A DNA stretch of 64,000 nt from Thalassobaculum litoreum DSM 18839 (GTDB taxonomy: Bacteria; Pseudomonadota; Alphaproteobacteria; Thalassobaculales; Thalassobaculaceae): assembly GCF_900102465.1 (NCBI RefSeq), contig NZ_FNBW01000002.1, positions 248,001 to 312,000 on the forward strand, given 5' to 3'. The position numbers and the translations under genes are program-made. The notes under the pieces are model-generated. The model worked only from the letters and a program-made list of their open reading frames with translations, was not told where the DNA came from and did not search any database. Below are positions 15,124 through 23,429 of the stretch, in pieces; the first letter of the stretch is position 1; each line of letters starts with the position of its first letter.

Positions 15124-16311
15124 TCAGGCCGACAGCTTGGCGGCGGTTGCAGCCATCGCGCCGCCCTCGTCGGCATTGCGGCCGAGATCGGTCATCGCCT
15201 GGGAGATCTGGTGGATATCGGTCAGGATTTCGCCGTCGGTGACGTATCCCATCGTCCCGATGCGCACCAGCCGGTCCTTCAGGTCCTCGAAGCGGGTGCC
15301 GGCGATCATGGCGTTGTAGCCGTCGGACAGCCGCTCGATCAGCGCCGGCGCCGACAGACCTTCCGGGGTCTTGGCCACCACCAGGGTCGGGCTCGGCGTG
15401 CCGGTGGGGAACACGGAAAAGCCCAGGGCCTCCAGCCCCGCCGTCAGCGCGGCGTTCAGCCGTGCGTGCCGGGCGATCGCCGCCTCGATCCCCTCCTCGC
15501 CGATCATGGTCAGCGCCTCGTCCAGGGCATTCAGCATGGCGACGGGGGCGGTGTAGGTCGGCTCCCCCTTCTCCGCCATGGGCCGGAAGCGGCGGTAGTC
15601 GAAATAGCTGCGCGGCCCCCGGTCGTCGCGGTTGATGAGATCCCAGGCCTTCTCGCTGATGCTGGCGATGCCGAGGCCCGGCGGGCACATCAGCGCCTTC
15701 TGCGAGGCCGAGACGACCACGTCCACGCCCCACTCGTCGGCCCGCATCTCGGCCCCGCCCAGGCCGCTGACACTGTCGCAGGCCAAGACGGCCTCGCTCT
15801 CCGCGACGATGGCGCCCAGCGCCTTCAGGTCGGTCAGCGCGCCGGTGGAGCTCTCGCTGTGCACGGTGAAGACGGCGTCGTAGCGCTTGTCGTTCAGCGC
15901 CCGACGCACGCCGTCCAGGTCGATCGGCGCGCCCCGGTCGGACACGACCTCGTCGACCTCGGCGCCGATCGCCTCGGCGAGCCGGCGGAACACCGGGCCC
16001 CATTGGCCGTTGGTGGTGATCAGCACCCTGGCGCCCGGCCCGACGACGTTGACCATGGCGGATTCCATAGCGCCGATGCCGGTGGAGGCGAAGAGGAAGG
16101 GCGGCACGCCGCTGCGTCCCAGGATCGGCTGCAGCCGGCGCTGGATCGCCTGGAACCGGTCCAGGAACTCGGGCCCGCGATGGGCGACCATCGGCCGCGA
16201 CGCCGCCTTCAGCACGCGCTCGGGCACTGCGGTCGGCCCCGGGAGGCGCAGTCGATAGGGCAACGCCACCCCGGCAGTGGCACCGGAGGAGGCAGCGCGT
16301 GAATCGGTCAT
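15124..16311 (-). CDS. Class V aminotransferase (alanine/serine--glyoxylate type)
   Basis: A 395-residue PLP enzyme of the AGXT/SgaA group that probably transfers an amino group from serine or alanine to glyoxylate. Visible features: RLPGPTAVPERVLKA at the N-terminus, the cofactor loop STGIGAMESAM, the HSESSTGAL segment, the DSVSGLGG motif with the pyridine-binding Asp, and SASQKALMCPPGLG with the Schiff-base lysine. An upstream in-frame start at 16461 would add 50 unconserved residues; ATG 16311 matches the family. The substrate cannot be settled from sequence. It is divergent from an SDR gene with 168 bp between them. Confidence 0.88.
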   Translation of the reverse strand: MTDSRAASSGATAGVALPYRLRLPGPTAVPERVLKAASRPMVAHRGPEFLDRFQAIQRRLQPILGRSGVPPFLFASTGIGAMESAMVNVVGPGARVLITTNGQWGPVFRRLAEAIGAEVDEVVSDRGAPIDLDGVRRALNDKRYDAVFTVHSESSTGALTDLKALGAIVAESEAVLACDSVSGLGGAEMRADEWGVDVVVSASQKALMCPPGLGIASISEKAWDLINRDDRGPRSYFDYRRFRPMAEKGEPTYTAPVAMLNALDEALTMIGEEGIEAAIARHARLNAALTAGLEALGFSVFPTGTPSPTLVVAKTPEGLSAPALIERLSDGYNAMIAGTRFEDLKDRLVRIGTMGYVTDGEILTDIHQISQAMTDLGRNADEGGAMAATAAKLSA

Positions 16312-16479
16312 CGTCGGTTCTCGGCAAGCGGTTGGAACGCTATCGAAGCAGGGGGCGGCGGTTTCGGCAAGACCGGCTCTTCGCCGACCTGCGGCCGATC
16401 GCGCGGAGGGGCATTGGGTGTCTTGGCGCTGCCTTGCACCGCACCTAAAGTCACCGCTCATCGTTTTCAGGAGACGGAT

Positions 16480-17217
16480 ATGGATCTCGGACTTGCGGGC
16501 AAGGGCGTCATCGTGACCGGCGGCACACGGGGTATCGGCCTCGCCATCGCCAGGGCCTGCCTGGCGGAAGGGGCGACGGTCTCGATCTGCGGCCGCAGCC
16601 GGGAGTCGCTGGATGCCGCCCTGGCCGAGCTAGGGGAAGGAGCCCACGGCGCCATCTGCGACGTCGGCGACGCCGAGGCGCTTGCCGCCTATGTCGACGC
16701 GGCGGCCGGGGCCCTGGGTGGTCTCTATGCGCTGGTCAACAACCCCTCCGGCTTCGGCGCAACCGACAACGAGGACGGCTGGAAGAAGGGCATCGATGTC
16801 GACCTGATGGGCGTGGTGCGCGCCACCTGGGCCGCCGCCCCGCATCCGGAGAAGACCGGCGGCAGCGTGCTGAACATCTCGTCCATTTCCGGCATCGGCC
16901 CGAGCGGGTCGATCCCCTATGGCGCGGTGAAGGCGGCGGTGATCCAGCTCACCCAGTCCCATGCCCTGCACTATGCCCCGCAGCGCATCCGGGTGAACTG
17001 CATCGCCCCGGGCTCGATCGAGTTCCCCGGCGGAAGCTGGGAGTGGCGGCGCTACAACGACCCGAGCAAGTATTTCGCCACCCGCGACAAGATCCCGTTC
17101 GGCCGCATGGGCACCCCGGACGAGGTCGCCCGGGTCGCCGCCTTCCTGGTCTCCGACGCGGCGGGCTGGGTCACCGGTCAGACCGTGGCCGTGGACGGCG
17201 GTCAGAACTTCGGCTGA
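16480..17217 (+). CDS. SDR-family oxidoreductase
   Basis: A 245-residue classical short-chain dehydrogenase/reductase. The NAD(P)-binding motif TGGTRGIG is at residues 14-21; the NNPSG segment replaces the usual NNAG. The catalytic Ser-Tyr-Lys triad appears as ISSISGIG ... PYGAVKAA. The C-terminal TGQTVAVDGGQNF is typical of FabG-like enzymes. AGGAG lies 6 bp before the ATG. The substrate is unknown; annotation as 3-oxoacyl-ACP reductase would be over-precise. It stands alone between a divergent aminotransferase and a histidine kinase. Confidence 0.88.
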   Translation: MDLGLAGKGVIVTGGTRGIGLAIARACLAEGATVSICGRSRESLDAALAELGEGAHGAICDVGDAEALAAYVDAAAGALGGLYALVNNPSGFGATDNEDGWKKGIDVDLMGVVRATWAAAPHPEKTGGSVLNISSISGIGPSGSIPYGAVKAAVIQLTQSHALHYAPQRIRVNCIAPGSIEFPGGSWEWRRYNDPSKYFATRDKIPFGRMGTPDEVARVAAFLVSDAAGWVTGQTVAVDGGQNFG

Positions 17218-17307
17218 CCGCCCGCCACTGCACATGACGGCTCCGGGTCGACCCCTGATCACATTCGTCGCACGCGCGAGACGGTCGCAGACCTGCTACT
17301 ATCGGGC

Positions 17308-17351
17308 CGAGTGACAACGCCCAGGTGTCACGTCGAGTGACAACGCCCAGG
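17308..17351. repeat. 18-bp direct repeat before the histidine kinase gene
   Basis: CGAGTGACAACGCCCAGG occurs perfectly at 17308-17325 and 17334-17351, a 26-bp period. The second copy ends 17 bp before the ATG of the kinase gene. It may be a tandem regulator site or a small duplication in the 5' leader. Confidence 0.6.
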
Positions 17352-17368
17352 CCCGGAGCATCTGTCCC

Positions 17369-18787
17369 ATGGCGGAGATCACCCGAGACGGCCCCTCCCT
17401 TCCCGGCGCACGGACCGACGAGGCCTCGCTGAGCCGGCCACGCGCCGCCGACCCGCCCGGTTCGGCGAAGAAGCGGCTGAAGCGCTACCTGCCGAAGACG
17501 CTGTTCGGCCGGGCGCTGCTGATCATCGTCACCCCGCTTGTGCTGATGCAGGTCATCTCGACCTACGTCTTCTACGAGCGCCACTGGGAGATCATGACCC
17601 GGCGTCTGGTGCACAGCCTGGCCGGCGACATCGCCTTCCTGATCGAGGAACTGAGGCCGCCGATCAGCCAGGAATGGGTGGCGGAACTGTCGGAACGCGC
17701 CGACCGGCATTTCGACATCGAGCTGCATTGGCAGCCCGAAGCGATCCTGCCGAACCAGCCGAGCTACTCGGTCTTCGACCAGACCCAGGAGGCGATGAAG
17801 GACGCGATGGAGACCAAGGTCCACCGCCCCTACATCATGAACACGGACCTGATCGACAGGCGCATCGAGATCCTGGTGCAGCTCCCCTCCGGCGTCCTTC
17901 AGGTCCTCGCCCACAAGAAGCGGCTGTTCACCTCGACCACCTACGTCTTCATGCTGTGGATGATCGGCTCGTCGCTGGTGCTGTTCGCCATCGCCATCGT
18001 CTTCATGCGCAACCAGATCCGCCCGATCCGCCGGCTGTCGATCGCCGCCCGGGCCTTCGGCCTCGGCCGGGACGTCACCGGCTTCAAGCCCGAGGGCGCG
18101 ACCGAGGTGCGGCAGGCCTCGGCCGCCTTCCTGCAGATGCGCGACCGCATCAACCGGCAGCTTTCGCAGCGCACCGAGATGCTGGCCGGCGTGAGCCACG
18201 ACCTGCGCACGCCGCTCACCCGCATGAAGCTGGAACTGGCCATGCTCGGCGACAACGAGGACATCGCCGAGTTGAAGGCGGACGTGACCGAGATGGAGCG
18301 CATGGTCGAGGGCTACCTCGCCTTCGCCCGCGGCGAGGGGGCGGAGGTGCCGGTCGAGATCGATGTCGGCATTCTGGTGAACGACCTGATCGCCAACGAG
18401 CGGCGCGGCGGCACCCGCATCGTCTACGAGCAGCCGGACGACGGCGCGGCGGTGCTGCCGGCCCGCCACGACGCCCTGCGCCGGGCGGTGGCCAACCTGA
18501 TCCAGAACGCGGCACGCTACGGCTCACGGGTCAACGTGGCGGTGGTGCGCGCCGGCGAGATCGTCGAGATCACCGTCGACGACGACGGCACCGGCATTCC
18601 GGAGGACCGGCGCGAGGAGGCGTTCCAACCGTTCAAGCGCCTGGAGCCCTCGCGCAACCAGGAGACCGGCGGCACCGGCCTGGGTCTGACCATCAGCCGC
18701 GACATCGTGCGCAGCCACGGCGGCGACCTGACCCTGGAGGACTCGCCGCTCGGAGGACTCAGGGCGGTGATCCGGCTGCCGATCTGA
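17369..18787 (+). CDS. EnvZ-like sensor histidine kinase
   Basis: A 472-residue inner-membrane kinase. A basic cytoplasmic N-terminus is followed by TM1 (residues ~49-69), a periplasmic domain of about 120 residues, TM2 (~191-213), HAMP (~214-266), the dimerisation/phosphoacceptor helix with His277 in GVSHDLRTPLTR, and a HATPase_c domain with the N-box NLIQNAARYG, the G1 motif DDDGTGIP and the G2 motif GGTGLGLTI. The architecture matches EnvZ. No response regulator is adjacent on either side, so it is an orphan here; an OmpR-type partner must be elsewhere. An 18-bp direct repeat lies in its leader. The signal is unknown. Confidence 0.9.
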   Translation: MAEITRDGPSLPGARTDEASLSRPRAADPPGSAKKRLKRYLPKTLFGRALLIIVTPLVLMQVISTYVFYERHWEIMTRRLVHSLAGDIAFLIEELRPPISQEWVAELSERADRHFDIELHWQPEAILPNQPSYSVFDQTQEAMKDAMETKVHRPYIMNTDLIDRRIEILVQLPSGVLQVLAHKKRLFTSTTYVFMLWMIGSSLVLFAIAIVFMRNQIRPIRRLSIAARAFGLGRDVTGFKPEGATEVRQASAAFLQMRDRINRQLSQRTEMLAGVSHDLRTPLTRMKLELAMLGDNEDIAELKADVTEMERMVEGYLAFARGEGAEVPVEIDVGILVNDLIANERRGGTRIVYEQPDDGAAVLPARHDALRRAVANLIQNAARYGSRVNVAVVRAGEIVEITVDDDGTGIPEDRREEAFQPFKRLEPSRNQETGGTGLGLTISRDIVRSHGGDLTLEDSPLGGLRAVIRLPI

Positions 18788-18813
18788 TCCGCCCTTAGAC
18801 AGGCCGCAAAGGT

Positions 18814-18828
18814 GTTCCCTTTTCGTAC
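18814..18828 (+). promoter_or_regulatory. Near-consensus alphaproteobacterial LexA box before uvrB
   Basis: GTTC-N7-GTAC at 18814-18828 differs by one base from the alphaproteobacterial SOS box GTTC-N7-GTTC. It ends 21 bp before the uvrB ATG, a position suited to repression. uvrB is a classic LexA target. Confidence 0.5.
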
Positions 18829-18849
18829 CCCCGGCCCTATCTTCCCCCC

Positions 18850-21087
18850 ATGAGCACTGACCTGATCGAAGCCCAGCTTGAGCATCTCCGCGGCATGCGT
18901 CAGGAGGTGACGGCCACGAACCGGGCGATCACCGCCGAGATCAAGGCCGATGTCGCCGCCCAGGACGCCGGGGTGCCGTTTCAGGTGGTGTCCGAGTACA
19001 CGCCGGCCGGCGACCAGCCCCAGGCGATACAGGAACTGATCAAGGGCATCCATGCCGAGGAGCTGGATCAGATCCTGCTCGGGGTGACCGGCTCGGGCAA
19101 GACCTTCACCATGGCCCACGTCATCCAGGAGGTGAAGCGCCCGGCGCTGATACTGGCGCCGAACAAGACGCTGGCCGCCCAGCTCTACGGCGAGATGAAG
19201 AGCTTCTTCCCGCATAACGCGGTGGAGTATTTCGTCTCCTATTACGACTACTACCAGCCGGAAGCCTATGTGCCGCGCACCGACACCTTCGTGGAGAAGG
19301 AATCCTCGGTGAACGAGCAGATCGACCGGATGCGCCACGCCGCCACCCGCGCCCTGCTGGAGCGCGAGGACGTGATCATCGTCGCCTCGGTGTCCTGCAT
19401 CTACGGCATCGGCGCGGTCGAGACCTACGGCAACATGATCCTGAAGCTGAAGGTCGGCGAGCGGGTCGACCGCACGGCCACCATGCGCCGGCTGGTCGAG
19501 CTCCAGTACAAGCGCAACGACGCCAGCTTCCACCGCGGCACCTTCCGGGTGCGCGGCGACAGCCTGGAGATCTTCCCGGCCCACCTGGAGGACCGCGCCT
19601 GGCGGCTGTCCCTGTTCGGCGACGAGCTGGAGGCGATCCAGGAATTCGACCCGCTGACAGGCGAGAAGACCTCGGCCCTCGATCAGGTGCGCGTCTTCGC
19701 CAACTCGCACTACGTGACGCCGAAGCCGACGCTGCAGCAGGCGGTGCGCCTGATCAAGCAGGAGTTGAAGGTGCGGCTCGACGAGTTGAACCGGGCCGGC
19801 AAGCTGCTGGAGGCCCAGCGGCTGGAGCAGCGCACCACTTTCGACATGGAGATGATCGAGGCGACCGGCTCCTGCGCCGGGATCGAGAACTACTCGCGCT
19901 ATCTCTCCGGCCGCAATCCGGGCGAGCCGCCGCCGACCCTGTTCGAATACCTGCCCGAAAACGCCATGCTGATCGTCGACGAGAGCCATGTGACGGTTCC
20001 GCAGATCGGCGGCATGTTCAAGGGCGACTACGCCCGCAAGTACACCCTGTCGGAATACGGCTTCCGCCTGCCGTCCTGCATGGACAACCGCCCGCTCAAG
20101 TTCGAGGAGTGGGAGGACATGCGGCCGCAGACGGTGTTCGTCTCGGCCACCCCCGGCCCGTGGGAGCTGGAGCGGACCGGCGGCGTGTTCACCGAGCAGC
20201 TCGTGCGGCCGACCGGCCTGATCGATCCGGTCTGCGAGATCCGCCCGACCAAGAGCCAGGTCGACGACTGCATCGCCGAATGCCAGGACGCCGCCGCTCG
20301 CGGCCACCGGGTGCTGATCACCGTCCTGACCAAGAAGATGGCCGAGGCGCTGACCGAGTACATGAACGAGGCCGGCATCAAGGTGCGCTACATCCACTCC
20401 GACGTGGACACGCTGGAGCGCATCGAGATCATCCGCGACCTGCGGCTCGGCATCTTCGACGTGCTGATCGGCATCAACCTGCTGCGCGAGGGGTTGGATA
20501 TCCCGGAATGCGCCCTGGTCTGCATCCTCGACGCCGACAAGGAGGGGTACCTGCGCTCCAAGACGTCCCTGGTGCAGACCATCGGCCGGGCGGCGCGGAA
20601 CGTGGACGGCCGGGTGCTGCTCTACGCCGACACCATCACCGCCAGCCTGGAATACGCGCTGAGCGAGACCGAGCGCCGGCGGCAGCGCCAGATCGAATAC
20701 AACACCGAGCATGGCATCACGCCGGAAAGCGTGAAGAAGAACATCGGCGACATCCTGCAGAGCGTCTACGAGCGCGGCGACCACGTGTCGGTCGACACCG
20801 GTACCGGCGAAGGCGAGCTGATCGACAAGCCGATCCGCCAGATCATCGAGGAGCTGGAGGTCCGCATGAAGGCGGCCGCCGCGGACCTGGAATTCGAGGA
20901 GGCGGCCCGCATCCGCGACGAACTCAAGCGCCTCGAAGCGGCGGAACTGGGCGTGACCACCGACGGCAAGCCCCTGCCCCGCGGCGGCGTGGTGCGCCTG
21001 AAGATCGCCATCCAGCCGCCCAGCGGCCGCCCGCCGGAGAAGGGCAGCGGCGGCAAGGGCAAGACGCGGAAGCGTCGGGGGCGCTGA
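18850..21087 (+). CDS. uvrB: UvrABC system protein B (excinuclease)
   Basis: The damage-verifying helicase-like subunit of nucleotide excision repair. The 745 residues contain Walker A GVTGSGKT at ~80, the beta-hairpin region [12 protein letters not shown], the DEAD-like motif IVDESHVT, helicase motif [11 protein letters not shown], and a C-terminal UVR motif ([16 protein letters not shown]) that contacts UvrA/UvrC. An extra ~45-residue N-terminal extension precedes the usual [14 protein letters not shown] start, and a basic Gly/Arg tail ends the protein. It is monocistronic with a probable LexA box just upstream. uvrC lies 7 kb away on the same strand. Confidence 0.97.
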   Translation: MSTDLIEAQLEHLRGMRQEVTATNRAITAEIKADVAAQDAGVPFQVVSEYTPAGDQPQAIQELIKGIHAEELDQILLGVTGSGKTFTMAHVIQEVKRPALILAPNKTLAAQLYGEMKSFFPHNAVEYFVSYYDYYQPEAYVPRTDTFVEKESSVNEQIDRMRHAATRALLEREDVIIVASVSCIYGIGAVETYGNMILKLKVGERVDRTATMRRLVELQYKRNDASFHRGTFRVRGDSLEIFPAHLEDRAWRLSLFGDELEAIQEFDPLTGEKTSALDQVRVFANSHYVTPKPTLQQAVRLIKQELKVRLDELNRAGKLLEAQRLEQRTTFDMEMIEATGSCAGIENYSRYLSGRNPGEPPPTLFEYLPENAMLIVDESHVTVPQIGGMFKGDYARKYTLSEYGFRLPSCMDNRPLKFEEWEDMRPQTVFVSATPGPWELERTGGVFTEQLVRPTGLIDPVCEIRPTKSQVDDCIAECQDAAARGHRVLITVLTKKMAEALTEYMNEAGIKVRYIHSDVDTLERIEIIRDLRLGIFDVLIGINLLREGLDIPECALVCILDADKEGYLRSKTSLVQTIGRAARNVDGRVLLYADTITASLEYALSETERRRQRQIEYNTEHGITPESVKKNIGDILQSVYERGDHVSVDTGTGEGELIDKPIRQIIEELEVRMKAAAADLEFEEAARIRDELKRLEAAELGVTTDGKPLPRGGVVRLKIAIQPPSGRPPEKGSGGKGKTRKRRGR

Positions 21088-21121
21088 GAGCCCTCAGCCG
21101 AGTTCTATTACCCGCGCTCCA

Positions 21122-23029
21122 TCACTCGCCCTGCATCACCTGCTGGCGCAGGGCGCCGCAGTCGACGTCCTGGGCCTCGCCCATCTCGAAGAACGGCAGA
21201 TCCGGCTTGTCCGGCTCGATGCTGGTCTCCGGACTGCCGAGCGGGCCCCTGACCCGGACCGGCGCCTCCAGGTCGATCAGGCTGAAATCCTTGGCGTCGG
21301 CGGTGATGTAGAGATCCACCGTCTGGTCCAGCAGATTCACCCCGCCCCGGGCGTACAGCACGGAGTCGGCGGTATCCACCACCACCCGGTCGAACTGCGC
21401 CACCCCGTCCCTGACCACCGCCCGTCCGGCGCCGCAGCGGATCGGAACCCGTGCGTCGTCGCCGACGAACAGGATCAGCGTCTCCACCAGATCGACGCTG
21501 GCCGCCTCGATCAGCAGGCCGCTGAAGGCGCCCTTGGACACCTCGATCACCCCGTCGCCATCGGCCGTCGCCATGATATCGGCCAGCGACCGTCCGCTGC
21601 CGATGATGTACAGCGCGCCGGACAGGGTGCCGCCCATGGTCTCGAAATACTTGCTGTCCTCGAAGAACGCCGCGAGCGCCAGGTCCTGGAAGGTCACATC
21701 GGCGTCGGCGGACGGCACCTCGTCGCGGGCGTTCAACACCAACTCGCCGGAGAGCACGCCATCGGCCACGCCCATCCGGAAGGGATTCGCCACCGCCCGT
21801 CCGTTATCGAGCGTCACCGTCGCCTGCAGGGAGGTGATGGCGAGCTCGGTGCGGGAGAGCACGTTGGGCGCGTCGAAGGTGACGTTCATGTCCATCAATC
21901 GCAGGCGCTCGACGGCGATGGGAATGTCCGGGAACAGCTTGCCTTCCTCCACGAGCCTGCGGCCGATGCGCTCCTGGTCCGGCGACGCCGTCTCGCCCTC
22001 GCCATAGGCCGGCGTGGCGCCGACCAGGGGACCCAGATCGTCGAAATCCAGCTTCTGCGACACCAGATCGGCCGTCAGCATCGGCCGCTCGGGTCGATAG
22101 TCGAGAGTGGCGGAGCCGGCGATTTCGCTGTCGCCGATTCGCCCGTCCAGGTTCGTCACCTGCCAGACCTTACCGTCGCGGGTGACCCGGCCGGCCAGCG
22201 AGTAGGGCGGGGTCGGCGGGGTCGGCACGCCGAACAGCAGGAAGAGGTCGGCCAGGTTCGGGCCGCTGAAATCGATCGCCACATCGGCGCCTTCCAGGGC
22301 GATCGGATCGGCGAAGGTGCCCGTCATGGCGAAGTCGGTGCCGCCGGCGAGGATCTTCAGCTCGACGGGATAGGGCTCGTCGCCGTCGCGCAGCTCCAGG
22401 ATGGAACCGCCGGTGAAATCGATGGCGAGCGGCCGGTCCTGCAGCGTTCCCTCCAGCTTCAGGGCCAGCGGTTCCGGGGCGTCCATCTCGCCGCTGCCGG
22501 TCGCCACGGTGCCTTCCACCTCGATCCCGCGTGCGGGATCGCGATAGGCCAGGCGCCCGTCGCGTATCTCCAGGCGGCCGATCCGCGGGGCATCGTCGCG
22601 GTCCTCCGGGGAGACACTCTCCGCCGCGGCCCCGGCAAACGGGTTCTCGCCGATGCTCCAGTTCGCCCGGCCTTCGGCGTTGCGCTCGAGATCGATCCGC
22701 GGAGCCTGCAGGGTGAGGTAGTCGAGCACGATGTCGCCGCGCAGCAGCGGCCAGGGATGGATCTGGAACGCAACGCGCTCGGCCCGGATCAGGTCGTCGG
22801 CGCGGGCCCAGTCGGCATTGGCGAGCCGCAGCCCGGTCACCTCGACCTCAGGACGCCAGCCCCAGTCGATGCGCATGTCTTCGACGATGATGTCGCGGCC
22901 GACGCGCTCGCTCACCTGACCGGCGGCCCAGTCGCGACCGCCGTCGGTGGTCAGCCACCACATTCCCGTGGCGAGCGCGGCAGTGACGACCACCACAAGG
23001 CCGCCCAAGATGATGAGCAGGACGCGCAT
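21122..23029 (-). CDS. AsmA-family envelope protein
   Basis: A 635-residue protein with an N-terminal signal-anchor helix (LLIILGGLVVVVTAALATGMWWL) and a long periplasmic beta-rich region. The AsmA hallmarks are present: VSERVGRDIIVEDMRIDWGWRPEVEVTGLRL near the start, repeated IARGGVNLLDQTVDL-type beta strands, and a C-terminal DUF3971-like segment ending VRGPLGSPETSI. AsmA-like proteins are thought to move phospholipids to the outer membrane through a hydrophobic groove. The gene converges on uvrB (34 bp) and is preceded by the small YdcH-like gene on the same strand. Confidence 0.85.
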   Translation of the reverse strand: MRVLLIILGGLVVVVTAALATGMWWLTTDGGRDWAAGQVSERVGRDIIVEDMRIDWGWRPEVEVTGLRLANADWARADDLIRAERVAFQIHPWPLLRGDIVLDYLTLQAPRIDLERNAEGRANWSIGENPFAGAAAESVSPEDRDDAPRIGRLEIRDGRLAYRDPARGIEVEGTVATGSGEMDAPEPLALKLEGTLQDRPLAIDFTGGSILELRDGDEPYPVELKILAGGTDFAMTGTFADPIALEGADVAIDFSGPNLADLFLLFGVPTPPTPPYSLAGRVTRDGKVWQVTNLDGRIGDSEIAGSATLDYRPERPMLTADLVSQKLDFDDLGPLVGATPAYGEGETASPDQERIGRRLVEEGKLFPDIPIAVERLRLMDMNVTFDAPNVLSRTELAITSLQATVTLDNGRAVANPFRMGVADGVLSGELVLNARDEVPSADADVTFQDLALAAFFEDSKYFETMGGTLSGALYIIGSGRSLADIMATADGDGVIEVSKGAFSGLLIEAASVDLVETLILFVGDDARVPIRCGAGRAVVRDGVAQFDRVVVDTADSVLYARGGVNLLDQTVDLYITADAKDFSLIDLEAPVRVRGPLGSPETSIEPDKPDLPFFEMGEAQDVDCGALRQQVMQGE

Positions 23030-23117
23030 TCGCCCAGGGTTCCTGTTTTATGAGAACGCTCTGGGGAACGCGCGATCTGTCGCCGGGTTCCCGACCCTCG
23101 CTTTCCGCCGTCGGGGA

Positions 23118-23360
23118 TCAGCCGGCCTTCAGCATGGAGAAGATCTCGTCCTTCAGGGCCAGACGCTTCTTCTTGCACTCCTCGGCATAGGCGTCGGAAG
23201 CCGGCGCGACCTCCGCCTCGATGCGCGCGACCTCGCGGTCGACCTCGTGATAGGCGTCGAACAGTTTTGCGAAATGCGCGTTCTCGGTCTTGAGTACGTG
23301 GATCTTGTCCTTCAGCTCCGGGAATTCCGTGCCGATGTCGTGATGCAGATCCGTTGTCAT
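23118..23360 (-). CDS. YdcH-family (DUF465) small protein
   Basis: An 80-residue, highly charged alpha-helical protein. The pattern FPELKDKIHVLKTENAHF, then YHEVDREVARIE, then KKRLALKDEI is the DUF465/YdcH signature, predicted to form a helical hairpin. The function is unknown; the family is widespread in proteobacteria, often in several copies. It is separated by 69 bp from the antiporter gene upstream on the same strand and by 88 bp from the AsmA-like gene downstream, so it could be co-transcribed with either. Confidence 0.88.
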   Translation of the reverse strand: MTTDLHHDIGTEFPELKDKIHVLKTENAHFAKLFDAYHEVDREVARIEAEVAPASDAYAEECKKKRLALKDEIFSMLKAG

Positions 23361-23429
23361 GGTGTGTCCCTTCTCGCGTCGTGATGCGGTGACGCTATGA
23401 GGGTCAGGTGGGCGGGTCCTTGACCAAGA

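Noticed and set aside
17308-17351. Direct repeat as insertion-sequence target duplication
   Set aside because: Only 8 bp separate the copies, with no element or inverted ends between.
18517-20784. A 755-codon open frame antisense to uvrB
   Set aside because: Long antisense frames are common in GC-rich DNA; its translation is Arg/Gly/Leu/Asp-biased with no domain, and uvrB is certain.
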